DNA from: Muricea muricata
Taxonomy: Eukaryota > Cnidaria > Anthozoa > Malacalcyonacea > Plexauridae
NCBI GenBank assembly: GCA_963855995.1
Contig: OY979728.1
Span: 806,001 to 870,000, forward strand
Length of the DNA: 64,000 nucleotides
Direction: 5' to 3'
A program made the position numbers and the translations under genes. Positions 1-9,209 of this stretch are shown here, one piece after another; the first letter of the stretch is position 1, and each line of letters opens with the position of its first letter. The notes below the pieces were generated by a model that saw only the letters and a list, made by a program, of their open reading frames with translations, did not search any database and had not been told where the DNA came from.

Positions 1-83
1 TTCGTGTATGAAAATATACGTAGATTTGTAACATTTTGTTTATTGCTTTAGGGTAAGCATGCCTCAGTGCCGAACTAGTGTTA

Positions 84-380
84 AATACATGTGTGCTTGG
101 GAATACCAGATTTATTTCGAGTGTTGAACATGATATCAGAAATATCATGTTCAACACGAGAAATAAATCTGGTATTTCCTAGTACCCATGTATTATTCTG
201 TTTATTGTATAAACTACAAGTTTTCCACCAATATAAAATATACAGAAGCTATGATTGGTGATTGTTTGAAAAGCGATAATTTTCACATGTAAAATTATCA
301 TAAATAATCTCACATGTGAGATTATCAATTTTATCAGTGCCCGAAATCTCTATAAAGCACTGTACTTTATATAATAATGA
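84..380. repeat. Dispersed foldback element, copy A
   Basis: The first part is a palindrome: an arm around 101-135 containing CCAGATTTATTTCGAGTGTT is repeated inverted just after a short centre, followed by about 200 bp of AT-rich sequence ending in a TTTATATAAT run. A second copy with the same order of segments lies at about 57984-58313. It has no coding capacity and is probably a non-autonomous mobile element. Confidence 0.75.
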
Positions 381-501
381 CACGGTAATATATAAGAATT
401 ACCTCCTCTCCACAATCCAGCTCAGCATCGAGAGTGGGCATGAAAAAAAGCTCTTGGAAAATTTTTTTAAAGTTTGAATTAGCCCAGGTTTAAGCTAACC
501 T

Positions 502-647
502 GGGGTCGGTTGTATAAAAAAGTGCCTTAAGTTAACTATGATATTAGTGGTAATGTCAACCAAGCATAACTTATTTATTACTTAATTACTCGTTAACTTT
601 AAAACAGTGATTGAAAAAGTGATTAAGAGTGTTATACAACCGCCCCT
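502..647. mobile_element. Short TIR element (MITE-like), copy 1
   Basis: The ends are inverted copies of each other: GGGTCGGTTGTATAAAA at the left and TTATACAACCGCCCC at the right. The inside is non-coding. A related copy with the same ends and interior sits at 4940-5076, so the two flank the ankyrin-cGLR gene. The superfamily is not identified. Confidence 0.65.
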
Positions 648-702
648 AGCTTTTGAACAACTTATCGGACTTGTCCCAGTATGTTTTTGTACTTCGAGAA
701 GC

Positions 703-3700
703 TCAGGTTGAATGAAGATGTTTCAAAATTGATCTACACCATCTGATATCATAGCGGTCAATGTCTAAGCGACACTGAAGGAAGAAATGCGGAACAGCTT
801 TCTTTTCAGCAGCTCTTTCTTCTTCTTCGATTTCCTTGAAAGCACTAATAACACGAGAGACACTGCAATAGAAATCCTCTTGTTCTATCACCTTTAAGTG
901 CTGCTCGTCCGAATTCTTGTACAAACTGTTAAGAAGAACTGTTTTCAAATGATACGATGGAATGGGTGCCAGAACATTGGTATGAAGGTCTCGGAGGAAC
1001 TTAAGACATCTGTAAAGTGATAGCTTCTTCTTTGTTAACCGTTTAAGCATTTGCACTTCGATAAGAGAAAACGACGCTCTCCAATGGTTATGCTCGTCAA
1101 GTGCCAAGTATGGAACAACGTGAATTAGCCTATCAGGTAGCTCTTTCCTGGCGTAAGAATTGATGTCGTTCATTTGTTGTTCTTCAGTAATAAGAATCGG
1201 AATTCCGGGCGTTAAGTCGATACTAACCGTTAGACTTTTATACACTTCGCCATCCCAATACACAGTTAGGTTCACTCCAACTTTTGTGTACCGCAAAAAG
1301 CACTGCGAGTTTTTATCGTACTGGCACAAATTGAACCGGATGTTAGGGTATTTTGCTCTGTCCAGTTGCAAAGCTGCTTTCGCCAACAAAAAGGAAATGT
1401 AGTTTTTTAGCGTTGTCGACGACAGGTGACACTTACGATTACAAAGATTTGACCACAATGGTGCACATTCATCACGCAAGATAACCTGTTCGGGACATCT
1501 TAATTTGAATAGAATTAAAAATCTTATTATACCATATACACAGCAAAAAATGAACAACCTGTTCAGGGTTGATGAGAACAGCTTGAACAATGTTTTGCTG
1601 CCCATATTGTTCAGTGTTGTCAACAATATTGTTCAGCATTGTTACGCCTGATTCAAACTTAACAATATTGTTTGATATTGTTAACAGCCCAGAACAGTGT
1701 GGGCAGCAAGACCTTGTTTTCAATCCTGTTCTCACCAACCATGAATTTTCCATTTTTTGCTGTGTCCGACACGTGAATGCAAAAGCGCAAACATGGATTG
1801 CAATGAGGTTAGAAATATAAGACGGAATGGGTAAATTTATAGAAGATGCAATTGGTAAAAGCTAAAATATGCAGTAATGCGTTGTTTTACTCCGAGGTCT
1901 TAAACGTAAAAATTGTAAAATGGCGCCATGCTTATCTAAGGAAATACATTTGGCTTTTTCCTTGCATCTTCTTAACGATAGATGAATTAGAAAAGCATTA
2001 GATATATATCTCGAACTAACGTTGCCAGTGTTACTATAGTACAGTCAAAAGCGCACAAAAAATAAGATCTTCCACTACAATGGAGCGATGTAATGCACAA
2101 TTCGACGTTTACAGCCAAAGTCGGGAGTTACTGTTAAATTTTCGACAATTGAACCTTCGCTTTAAACGCCGAACTCTGTTTATATCGTTTCCGGTTAATA
2201 TACCTCTTATAGCCAAATTTTGTGGTAAAGCATGGGCAGTCTCGTAATTCGACCAGCTCCATAAAAAAATCAAATTCATCTGGAAGCCACATCTTTGTTC
2301 CTTCTGCACTGCTACCAACACAGTGGAGTTCGCTTTTCAACCTCGGATCCATGTCGGAACATTTCGTCGCCAAATCGCTTACTAAACTGAACACTTGTTT
2401 GGCCACTCGGCAATGCTCGTCCTGGCACGGTTCTGTCACGTGAAACTTCAGGCTGCTCTCCTCGCATAAACGCCGTAAAGAAGACTTATTTAATTCTGTT
2501 AAAAAGTTTTCATCTATTTTAGGCATGGCACTTTGGTAAATTTCCCAGTCGCTTGAACCGCTTGCACTGGCTGCAAAATAGAACAGTTTGCTTTCAATCC
2601 TAACAAGTTCTGTCACGTTTTGAAGCATGTTTTTCGTCCATTTTACCCTTGATCCCAAAGGAATGACTTCTGTTTTCTCGCTTCTCGCTTTTAACGAGGG
2701 CATGCTGTTACTTCTTTGCAACTTCGGCCGCATTCCAGAGTGGTTGTCAGGATTATCCAGCATTAAACTCATGAGGAGAAGTCTTTTGCACTCGGAATTG
2801 TTTTCAAGTCTTTCGTCGTCAACACTGCCACATACACATGTATTCTTACTGCGTTGACCGACGGTCAGCGGCCAGAGTAACAATTTTCGAGCGTATTCCC
2901 ATCGCTTGCACAATATCGCAACATCCAGTGGTGTGTTTCCATCACAGTCCGAATTATCCATCATCGCTCCGTGTCTGAGAAAGACCTCCGCAAGGTCCCA
3001 GTTACCTTTGGCTGAAATAAAATGCAGAACAGTTCGATTGTAATAGTCCTGTACATTAACGTTGACTTTGAAGCTTGGATGAAGAATTTCTTCACACCTT
3101 TTTACATCGAAAGAGCGAGAATCTGACAAGAGACGCTTTACTAGTACACAAAGTAATGTGGTGCCTGTAATATCAACACAATCCAACCTCATGCCGAAGT
3201 GGACAAGTTTCATTATCAATAACCATGTCCAACACGAAAAAGACATCTTTTTGTTCTTAAAGAGCCAACATGCCGGGGTCCTTTTAAGAATGTCCTCAGC
3301 GTTTGGATCGGCGCCTTCGACTAACATGAAGTCTACCATTTCAATTGCATTCAATTGAGTCAGAGTTATTTCCTCAAAGTTTAAAAAACATTCATGTAAA
3401 GCTGTTTTGCCACTGTTATTCTGTATATTTGGATTCGCATTAAATTCGTGCAGCAATCTTAAGAAGCCAGGAAGACCATCTTGGTGTGTTATGTTTTCGA
3501 TTTTGTCGAATACACAATGGTACAAAGTATTCCCCTTTTTGTCCTGGGCATTCGGATTTGCGCTGTTTTGTAAAAGAATCCTTGCGGATTCGATGTCATT
3601 CCATGTACAATGATGTAAAGGACTTTTACCTGTTTTATCAACGCAGTTCACATCAAAGCCAATTGAAATCAGATACTTTTGAATGTTATGACATTTGCTA

Positions 3701-4197
3701 ATGATGGCTCTGTGCAGTACGGTTGAGTGCGAAATATAATCTTTCCCGCTCAGATCTACGCCGTTCTTCTTAAGTAGTTTTAAAAGTTCTAAATCGTCGT
3801 CTTCAGAATTTTTGTAGCACCGCAGATGAGGGTTAAGAAGGAAATCTAAACATTCAACACCATCGGATGTCTTCAATTTCAAATCGGCTCCATGGGCCAA
3901 CAACAAGCGAACAATTTGGCACTGCCCAAGCGCAACGGCAAGATGTATAGCCGCATAATTGCCCCATAACTCGTACCTATCTCTTGTGCTCTTATTCAAC
4001 CTCGAGCCCCTTACACAAGTAAAAGCATTAACCACGGCACCATCTTTCAAAAGTTCCTCAACAAGATGAACTGAGCGGAATTTGTGAATAGCGGAACATA
4101 GCATTGGAATTCCCAGATGGTTTTTGAAGTTTTGTGCATTTTGTTTTCGGACTTCGCCTAAGAATTCTTTAGGCGTTTCTGGACGTACCGCAAGCAT
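703..4197 (-). CDS. Ankyrin-repeat cGAS-like (Mab21-type) nucleotidyltransferase
   Basis: Two exons: 4197-2204 and 1498-703. The intron begins GTATATT and ends TTAAG; both sides are phase 2 and the join keeps frame, giving about 929 aa. An in-frame stop at 4261-4263 with no ATG between supports the start. Residues ~30-441 hold about 8-10 ankyrin repeats (for example NTPLDVAILCKRWEYA). A linker follows, then a cGAS/Mab21 nucleotidyltransferase fold from about 515 to the end. Visible active-site elements are GSSAEGT at 628-634, the metal ligands E641 and D643 in DEFDF, and a third acidic residue D759 in VSIDLTPG. A WRASFSLIE motif typical of the Mab21 C-terminal half follows. Family members make cyclic or linear nucleotide second messengers after sensing nucleic acid or other ligands. 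A cGAS-type zinc ribbon is not obvious, so the ligand is unknown. A second possible splice (GCGAAG|GTTCAA to CAG|GTTATC) is also in frame. Confidence 0.85.
1538..1765. repeat. Foldback element inside the ankyrin-cGLR intron
   Basis: The left arm begins ACACAGCAAAAAATG and the right arm ends CATTTTTTGCTGTGT. Between them, further matching inverted blocks (TTGCTGCCCA / TGGGCAGCAA, GATGAGAACAG / CTGTTCTCACC) make an imperfect hairpin of about 228 bp. It lies wholly within the intron, starting about 38 bp from the splice acceptor. Confidence 0.7.
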
Positions 4198-4490
4198 TCT
4201 ACTTGCTTTCTTTCCAAAGTTATGCTGTTTTCGTTTTCCTTTTCCACTGTCTATGTTTATTAATTCAAAGCAGTTCTTTCTGCTCAGTGCTCGTTTGTAT
4301 TAGACATAAATCATTAGAGCTTCTTTTACAAGCACTTGGACTCGCTTTCTGTATGACAAGTAATCAGATTTTCTAAATGAAAATGATGAAACTATCTCTA
4401 TTTTTATAATTCGAAACACATGAATCAAAGTTAAGATGTTTTTGACGTACCGGAAGCAATATTAGACGTGGAATTCATTGTTTTCAATAT

Positions 4491-4721
4491 CTCTTCCTGA
4501 TCCATGAATTATTATGTGTTTTCAGTCAAGTCTGAGGGTCAAAATCTTTCCTTGTTGTACAAGGTGTCTCTTCCTGATCCATGAATTATTATGTGTTTTC
4601 AGTCAAGTCTGAGGGTCAAAATCTTTCCTTGTTGTACAAGGTGTCTCTTCCTGATCCATGAATTATTACGTGTTTTCAGTCAAGTCTGAGGGTCAAAATC
4701 TTTCCTTGTTGTACAAGGTGT
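4491..4721. repeat. Tandem repeat, three 77-bp units
   Basis: Three nearly identical units start at 4491, 4568 and 4645, each beginning CTCTTCCTGATCCATGAATT and ending TACAAGGTGT. Only one base change is evident between units. The array sits just upstream of the ankyrin-cGLR gene's 5' end (the gene reads leftward). Confidence 0.95.
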
Positions 4722-4939
4722 CCCAAAAAAGCGTGTGTCACTATAGAAAATATATAATTGTTATTTAACGCTTTTAAACGAGCCTGGTAAGACACCACGG
4801 GAGTCGGTTGTATATTCAAAAACTGTTTCATTCCGATGGCTTTTATACTTGCCTTTCTGGCAAAACTAGTTATAAATGACCTGGAAAATAGGGCACGGTA
4901 CTTTGCGGCACGGATACAATTTCATTGCATGGTTTTACT

Positions 4940-5076
4940 GGGGCCGGTTGTATAAAAAAAGGAATTAAAGTTAACTGGGGTTAGTGGAAGCGTCAACCAA
5001 TCAGAACCACGTATTTTGTACTTAACTACAAAACAGTGATTAAAAAAGTGATCAAGAGTTTTAAACAACCGGCCCT
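4940..5076. mobile_element. Short TIR element (MITE-like), copy 2
   Basis: The ends are GGGGCCGGTTGTATAAAA and TTAAACAACCGGCCC, and the interior matches the 502-647 element (CAGTGATTAAAAAAGTGAT). A further partial end, AGTCGGTTGTATA, is seen near 4802. Confidence 0.7.
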
Positions 5077-5174
5077 TAATTTGCATAGTTTGTTAACTCA
5101 AGATCTTGGTATGCTGACATCTTTTCATTGCATTTTGATTTTATGTTTGCCCATGTTTATTTATATTTATAAAT

Positions 5175-5287
5175 GGTAAGTTTTTGAGGTATCTTGCACG
5201 GTATGGATTGCGAAATACAAAAGAGTGCTCAATGACATATGACAGAGCGAAATGTATAATCGTGCAAAATACCTCAAAAACTTACCA
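5175..5287. repeat. Inverted repeat bordering the hammerhead-bearing repeat
   Basis: The sequence GGTAAGTTTTTGAGGTAT at the left is repeated inverted at the right (ATACCTCAAAAACTTACC), about 110 bp apart. The right arm is the 3' flank of the hammerhead-like unit at 5282-5327. The same flank occurs at about 7595-7640, 8810-8840 and 32680-32700. Confidence 0.7.
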
Positions 5288-5327
5288 CTATAGTCTATTT
5301 CATCCAGAAGGAATATTCGGATGGTAG
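5282..5327 (-). ncRNA. Degenerate hammerhead-ribozyme-like unit
   Basis: On the minus strand this copy keeps the stem I halves, the weak stem II hairpin (TTCC-TTCT-GGAT), GAAA and stem III. The core CTGAAGA reads CCGAATA, so it should be inactive. Stem III is TA-GAC-TA here against CA-GAC-TG in the other copies, a base-pair-preserving change. Confidence 0.4.
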
Positions 5328-5665
5328 ACACATTTCGAAAACATGCGAGCTTCTTTTATGCTCAAGAAAAAAACTTGTGCGTGTGAATGGTCAAATAGCA
5401 TGCACTCCTTAATTTCTTAATTCAACTTAAATGTAGGAAATAATCGAGATGTTTGTGTATAATTTTGACTTGGCAATCAAGTCATGAAAGACACTCAAAA
5501 CAAGACAAGACAATCTTTATTTGTGCCAACAATTTACGTAAATTAAAATATATGTAAAAAATAATTAAAACTAGTAATTATATGATCATGCAATAAAAAA
5601 AAACCCCGGTGAGAATCATTTGAAAACAATGATAACCACTTTGAAGACGTGGCCGAACGCGAGAA

Positions 5666-7090
5666 ATGAAGACGAGAAATGTAGTTGTTGTTCTGTTGTG
5701 CCTCGTTCTCAGCTTGTATTATACCTCGCTATACATTCGTTTCGATAATGGTAAAACAAGTGCTCCACCGTCACCTTCAGATAATCTCGATGTGTTCAAT
5801 GTATTCATGACTGTCGCAGACCTTTCTGGAGATAAACAAGCTGTTATTAATATAGCGAAGAATGGAAAATATGCTTTACCGGGCGAAAACTACACGTTCG
5901 ATTACAAGGTATACTCTACATCTTTTAAAGCACTACAACGAGTTAAAAACATAACTCGGACACCGATGAAACCGGTCGAACCCACACAATGGGATGGTTA
6001 TTTGAAAATACACGAGTACAGCGAGGAACTGTCAAAAGTAATGCGCGTATTTTTGGCGGTGCCCAACTATCCTGGCTTTCAGAAAATGAGATTAACAACG
6101 CCACGTTTTAACAGAGGCGGTGCGAGAAGCACAGGACCAACGTCATTTGATGCTGTGTACAATTTTGACGAACTGAACCAAGTTTACTCTAAAAATGGCT
6201 ACCCACCGCTTGTTTTGGACAAGGAATATGATGACGCGTGCAAGCACTTGAAACCAATCGGTGTCCTTGCATTCGTGCCACCTAACGGTGGACGCTATGG
6301 GAAGGATATAAGAGAGAAGATTTATGGGAAAAATGGAAAACGATGGATTAATTGTGATAGTTCCTTCAGTGGCAATGCAACCGATCGTAAATTCCTTTGC
6401 ACCACTTTTGATTTCGACATATCAGTTTTGAGACAGTCGGTGCTCAAGGACGTAAAATGTATCGAAGTTCAAAAGTGGGGAGATCGCGGTGGCTTGTATG
6501 GCAAGAGTGGACCAAATGGTTTAAGTCCCGACGATATATTTCATTATTTTCTTAACCCTAGTGATGTAATACTAAACGAAGTAGACAGGTTCACTACTCA
6601 GTACCTTAAGAGACCGTACGTAGCTGTTCATATTCGAGCAGGTCACATCAACGTACTTCCAACGACTGTGAAGCGTTGTTTTATGGTGGCAATGCGGTTA
6701 ATAGATTCTTTAAAAAGGCAAAGAGGGGTAAAGTCGGTATACATATCAACTGACATGAATAAATATGGTTGCCGTGGTGCTTATGTGCGTGGATACGAGG
6801 AATATTTGGCTAACATAAGTGGAGCTGTCCGGTACAACCCGAAAACGACAGAGGAGCTAAAAGACATTTCGCCCACCATGATATCGGTCACAAACGTATT
6901 ACTCCTTAGTAAAAGCGATCACCTCATTGCGATGGGTACTGGTAGCTTTCATGGTTACGTAATGGGTCAATTTCTCAAGGAACACTTTGAAAAAGATCCA
7001 AAAACGTGGTCCCTTACAAGAATGTGCGAGAATGCAAGAGCGAGAGGAATGACCAGGCCTAGTGAAGATTACTCCAAATGGGAAACCTAA
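5666..7090 (+). CDS. O-fucosyltransferase-like type II membrane protein, paralogue 1
   Basis: Intronless, 474 aa. An N-terminal signal anchor (residues ~7-25, VVVLLCLVLSLYYTSLYI) preceded by basic residues predicts a Golgi type II protein with a lumenal catalytic domain. Several N-glycosylation sequons are present (NYT, NIT, NAT, NIS). The C-terminal half looks like the O-FucT superfamily: RPYVAVHIRAGH with R324 in the HxR nucleotide-sugar motif, then YISTDMNKYG, and near the end LLLSKSDHLIAMGTGSFHG, matching the usual sugar-nucleotide pocket order. Substrate and linkage cannot be read from sequence, and a more distant GT-B fucosyltransferase is possible. This copy differs from the other three at the active-site loop (AVHIRAGH rather than AIHIRANH), at YLKRPY rather than YLERPY, and at TTEEL rather than TTGQL. 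It is first in a four-gene array. Confidence 0.65.
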   Translation: MKTRNVVVVLLCLVLSLYYTSLYIRFDNGKTSAPPSPSDNLDVFNVFMTVADLSGDKQAVINIAKNGKYALPGENYTFDYKVYSTSFKALQRVKNITRTPMKPVEPTQWDGYLKIHEYSEELSKVMRVFLAVPNYPGFQKMRLTTPRFNRGGARSTGPTSFDAVYNFDELNQVYSKNGYPPLVLDKEYDDACKHLKPIGVLAFVPPNGGRYGKDIREKIYGKNGKRWINCDSSFSGNATDRKFLCTTFDFDISVLRQSVLKDVKCIEVQKWGDRGGLYGKSGPNGLSPDDIFHYFLNPSDVILNEVDRFTTQYLKRPYVAVHIRAGHINVLPTTVKRCFMVAMRLIDSLKRQRGVKSVYISTDMNKYGCRGAYVRGYEEYLANISGAVRYNPKTTEELKDISPTMISVTNVLLLSKSDHLIAMGTGSFHGYVMGQFLKEHFEKDPKTWSLTRMCENARARGMTRPSEDYSKWET

Positions 7091-7139
7091 TAGTCTAATT
7101 TCACCCAAAATTAGAAATAAGCAACATTATTTTTTCCCC

Positions 7140-7530
7140 GTCCGGTTTTTCACTGAATCCTGTAATCCGATTGGCTGACGAGCGGTCCGGTTTTTCCGTA
7201 TACGGACCGCTGAACCGGACCGCTAACGGTTTTGCCTAGCGCTTACCGTATATGGTTTGTTTTTTACCATTTATGGCAACTTTGTTTCAAATCTCGCGTG
7301 TGCAAAATTGAATGGCGTGTGCAATTTCAAAAATGTTTTCAGTAAAAAATTGAAATGGCAAAGCCGCATTGCTTCGAGTTTTATTGTTTTGAGCGAAAAA
7401 ATAAATCTGTTATTTACCGGCAGCGTCGGTCCGTATGGGGAGAATCCCCCCCGGGCTCGGGCCGTTTTTAAGAGCTCGGGCACAGTTTCTCCCCATACGG
7501 ACCTCCTATCCGGTAAATAACACATATGTA
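7140..7530. repeat. Foldback sequences downstream of paralogue 1
   Basis: Two palindromes sit here. One, at about 7185-7225, is built on GGTCCGGTT / AACCGGACC around TCCGTATACGGA. The other, at about 7400-7525, pairs TTATTTACCGG...GGTCCGTATGGGGAGAA with TTCTCCCCATACGGACC...CCGGTAAATAA. No gene is seen. Both look like mobile-element hairpins absent from the other intergenic units. Confidence 0.65.
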
Positions 7531-7620
7531 TTTCGCATGTTTTGGTTTGCGAAATACAAAAGAGAGCTCAATGACATATGACAGAGCGAAATTTATAATC
7601 GTGCAAAATACCTCAAAAGC

Positions 7621-7667
7621 TTACCACTACAGTCTGTTTCATCCAGAAGGAATCTTCAGGTGGCAGA
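7621..7667 (-). ncRNA. Hammerhead ribozyme (type I), best-preserved copy
   Basis: Reading the minus strand: the stem I 5' half TGCCAC; core CTGAAGA (fits C-U-G-A-N-G-A); stem II TTCC-loop TTCT-GGAT with a T:T mismatch next to the core; GAAA; a 3-bp stem III (A-CA, loop GAC, TG-T); cleavage triplet GTA; then GTGGTA closing stem I with six pairs, one a G:T wobble. All core positions are present. Tiny stem III hammerheads of this kind are known from Penelope-like elements. Stem II is weak, so activity is uncertain. Confidence 0.55.
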
Positions 7668-8112
7668 CAAATTTCGAAAACATACGACCTTCTTTTATGC
7701 TCAAGGAGGAAACGTGGGCGCGTGGGTGTTTAAATAGCATGCATTCCTTTCTTTGTTTAGGTTTTTTACCGAAAATCTATTTTTGTGTTGGCAGACCGAA
7801 ACTATTTCCGATCTTTTATTTAAGCAAGCAATTGTTTTTTTCTTTCAAAATACTAATTTTTTCCTCCACACATAAATTACATCTTTTGGATCCTCCCGTG
7901 TACGAAATAGACTTTTATTATTGACCATTTTATGGTGAAATCTGTTTTGTTTTCCCTTAAGTGCCAAACGTGTTTCGAAAGTTACGTTTCGTTTGAACAT
8001 TTTTTGTGTGTGAAAGATTTAATATGATTCCTGTATCGCTTTTTGAATGTGTTTGAAGTCATGCCAATATGGTGCTTTGTGTCCTTTGTGTTGCCTGTAT
8101 TATTAATTAATA

Positions 8113-8788
8113 CAGTAGAACCCTGCTATCTCGAACTCGCTTAACTCGAACTCTCCCCTAACTCGAACTAACTCCAATTTCCTCTGGACTTGGTATTACA
8201 ATTTATAGTAATTTACTCCGGGTAACTCGAACTCGCTTAACTCGAGCAATTTTCACTCTCCCTTGGTCAAATTAAATTTCCCCGGTTAACTCGAACTCTA
8301 ATCTCGAAACGCGGATCTGAAAACCTGAAATGAAACTTAAATTTCATAATTCGAAAGCGTAAATTCGATTTCAACAACAACAGTTTAATCAATTTATACA
8401 TACATGCAGTATAGCTTCAAACATCCATAACCTAAAATTTGCTTCCGAGCAAAATATGAGACAAAGTCAGTAGCGAAGGAGCATCAAATAATATTTGGAA
8501 GAAATACAAATGGATTGACGTTAGAACTGAACCTTAGCCTTAGAGATTCGTTCTTAGTTTTCTTGGTTTTAGTAAAGCACGGGTCTTTGTAAGTATTAGA
8601 TAAAACTACAAATATCTGTAAATTACACCGTAGTAGTTCACATTGTAAATGAACAATAAAACTACTATAACTTATTAATTATTAACCTAATAAACGAAAT
8701 TTAACGCCAACCTTGCTAACTCGAACCCCCGCTAACTCGAACAGTTTTTCGTTTCCCTAGAGAGTTCGAGTTAGCGTGGTTTTTACTG
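8113..8788. mobile_element. Tigger/pogo-like non-autonomous DNA transposon
   Basis: The ends are inverted: CAGTAGAACCCTGCTATCTC at the left and a complementary end at 8761-8788 (GAGTTCGAGTTAGC...TTTTTACTG). A TA dinucleotide flanks each side (8111-8112, 8789-8790), the target-site duplication of Tc1/mariner-type elements. The motif AACTCGAAC recurs near both ends. No transposase frame is present, so it is internally deleted. It lies between paralogues 1 and 2 only. Confidence 0.85.
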
Positions 8789-8826
8789 TATATACATATA
8801 TCATCCTGCAAAATACCTCAAAAAAC

Positions 8827-8875
8827 TTACCACTACAGTCTGTTTCATCCATGAGCAGGAATCTTCAAGTAGTAG
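8827..8875 (-). ncRNA. Degenerate hammerhead-ribozyme-like unit
   Basis: Same repeat as 7621-7667, minus strand. Stem I and stem III (CA-GAC-TG, GTA site) are kept, but the core's first C is T (TTGAAGA) and the stem II loop is about four bases longer. Probably inactive. Confidence 0.4.
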
Positions 8876-9209
8876 ACAAATTTCGAAAACATGCGAGCTT
8901 CTTTTATGCTCAAGAAAGAAACTTGTGCGTGTGAATGGCCAAATAGCATGTACTCCTTAATTTCTTAATTCAACTTAAATGTAGAAAATAATCGAGAGGT
9001 TCGTGTATAATTTTGACTTGGCAATCAAATCATGAAAGACACTCAAATCAAGACAAGACAATCTTTATTTGTGCCAACAATTTACATAAATTAAAATATA
9101 TACAAAAAATAATTAAAACTAGTAATTATGATCATGCAATAAAAAACCTCCGACGAGAATCATTTGAAAACAATGATACCCACTCAGTAGACGTGGCCAA
9201 ACGCGAGAA

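Noticed and set aside
7526-7924. 132-codon plus-strand frame
   Set aside because: It runs across the hammerhead-bearing repeat and AT-rich sequence; the composition is not gene-like.
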